Shown here: positions 63,511-64,000 of the stretch, one piece after another | Layout of the letters: each line of letters opens with the position of its first letter | Position numbering within the stretch: the stretch's first letter is position 1 | Source of the DNA: Persicobacter sp. CCB-QB2 | GTDB taxonomy: Bacteria > Bacteroidota > Bacteroidia > Cytophagales > Cyclobacteriaceae | Direction: 5' to 3' | DNA: 64,000 nt | Assembly: GCF_001274635.1 (NCBI RefSeq) | Contig: NZ_LBGV01000001.1 | Span: 1,178,001 to 1,242,000 of the forward strand | Made by a program: the position numbers and the translations under genes | Notes under the pieces: model-generated | Seen by the model: the letters and a program-made list of their open reading frames with translations, nothing else | The model's database searches: none | What the model was told of the DNA's origin: nothing

Positions 63511-64000
63511 ATGGGGAGAGCGAGTAAATTAGCGCGATTTGCAGATAATTCGGTAAGGTACAATACCATTGAGCCGGGGAAAGAAAAGTTTGAGACCATT
63601 AAAGGGAAGTGGAATGCGGAGCATTTTCAGGAGGAAAAGCCTTTAGTAGTAGAATTAGCCTGCGGACGTGGTGAATATACGGTGGGATTAGGGAGGACTA
63701 ACCCAGATAAAAATCATATCGGTGTGGACATAAAAGGTGCCCGAATTTGGGTTGGCGCCACCATGGCCATTGATGAGGGATTGGAGAATGTGGCTTTTTT
63801 ACGAACAGAAATTCTTCATATCGAAAAGTTTTTCGCAAAAGGGGAAATCGATGAGTTGTGGATTACTTTTCCGGATCCTCGTCCGAAAGACCGTGATGAG
63901 AAGCGTCGATTGACGCATCCAAGATTCCTTGAAATGTATAAAAATATGGTAGATGCAGATGGTTGGGTGAAATTTAAAACAGATAATACCCCGCTGTTTG
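63511..64000 (+). CDS. trmB: tRNA (guanine-N7)-methyltransferase, 3'-truncated by the window
   Basis: The frame from ATG 63511 is open to the end of the window (163 residues). It reads VVELACGRGEYTVGLG (SAM-binding motif), HIGVDIKGARIWVGA, DELWITFPDPRPKDRDEKRRL and HPRFLEMYKNMV, the TrmB pattern. TrmB methylates G46 of tRNA. It is 9 bp after folC and likely co-transcribed. The C-terminus lies outside the window. Confidence 0.93.
   Translation, partial: MGRASKLARFADNSVRYNTIEPGKEKFETIKGKWNAEHFQEEKPLVVELACGRGEYTVGLGRTNPDKNHIGVDIKGARIWVGATMAIDEGLENVAFLRTEILHIEKFFAKGEIDELWITFPDPRPKDRDEKRRLTHPRFLEMYKNMVDADGWVKFKTDNTPLF

Noticed and set aside
1-64000. CRISPR array, tRNA, rRNA, prophage or integrative element
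   Set aside because: No regularly spaced direct repeats, cloverleaf or ribosomal RNA sequence, and no phage structural or complete integrase gene was found.

Overview
The window looks like a chromosome segment of a marine Bacteroidota bacterium, most likely of the order Cytophagales. Supporting signs are repeated TAnnTTTG (-7 type) promoter boxes, many small lipoproteins and outer-membrane proteins, a C-terminal type IX (Por) secretion domain on a GH16 agarase-like enzyme, single-chain PurL, and a SUF rather than ISC iron-sulfur system. The genus is not determined here. I see no phage, CRISPR array, rRNA or tRNA.

Layout. 1-3040: end of an acidic gene, fadD, and an Lrp/AsnC regulator. 3206-11680: the suf cluster, in two transcription units (sufBCD; sufS-sufE-sufT-like-bacilliredoxin) separated by a terminator and an unrelated lipoprotein gene. 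12897-18135: a cobalamin-type radical SAM enzyme, then an operon of DUF4178 protein, Ser/Arg-rich lipoprotein and DUF350 membrane protein. 18655-20013: AraC-type regulator and a DHFR/RibD-like reductase with a palindrome inside its promoter. 20866-23864: two paralogous secreted proteins around a beta-barrel protein. 23964-28682: queA, a highly folded GC-rich intergenic element, an outer-membrane protein, a DUF2834 protein and a PBP4-type peptidase. 28887-33049: two AAA/PD-(D/E)XK genes, a lone integrase-type core-binding domain and a previously unlisted frameshifted membrane protein. 33302-41317: purL, a frameshifted trehalase, and the GH16-CBM6 enzyme. 41625-45471: a probable copper-acquisition locus (CENRD/CxxxC protein, Met/His-rich lipoprotein, TonB receptor with an OprC-like CxxxM). 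45945-49832: lipoprotein, ThiI/MnmA-like PP-loop protein, fasciclin lipoprotein. 49986-58134: HlyD-like stub, MscS, PspA, a YjfI/YbjN-like protein, XRE regulator, FAD amine oxidase, spermidine-synthase-like membrane protein, pncB. 58220-64000: ferredoxin with a U32 protein, nadA, a 42-aa ORF, DUF6134, folC and the start of trmB.

Three patterns cut across the annotation. (1) A family of six ~220-bp intergenic elements with terminal inverted repeats (MITE-like) is scattered over 34 kb. (2) Five genes carry reading-frame breaks, and every one is repaired by adding a single G/C to a G/C run; this points to consensus sequence error as much as to real pseudogenes. (3) Two separate loci (15929-18135 and 51678-56659) together hold the parts list of the PspA/DUF350/DUF4178/aminopropyltransferase-like envelope module, which is the best candidate here for an incompletely described system.
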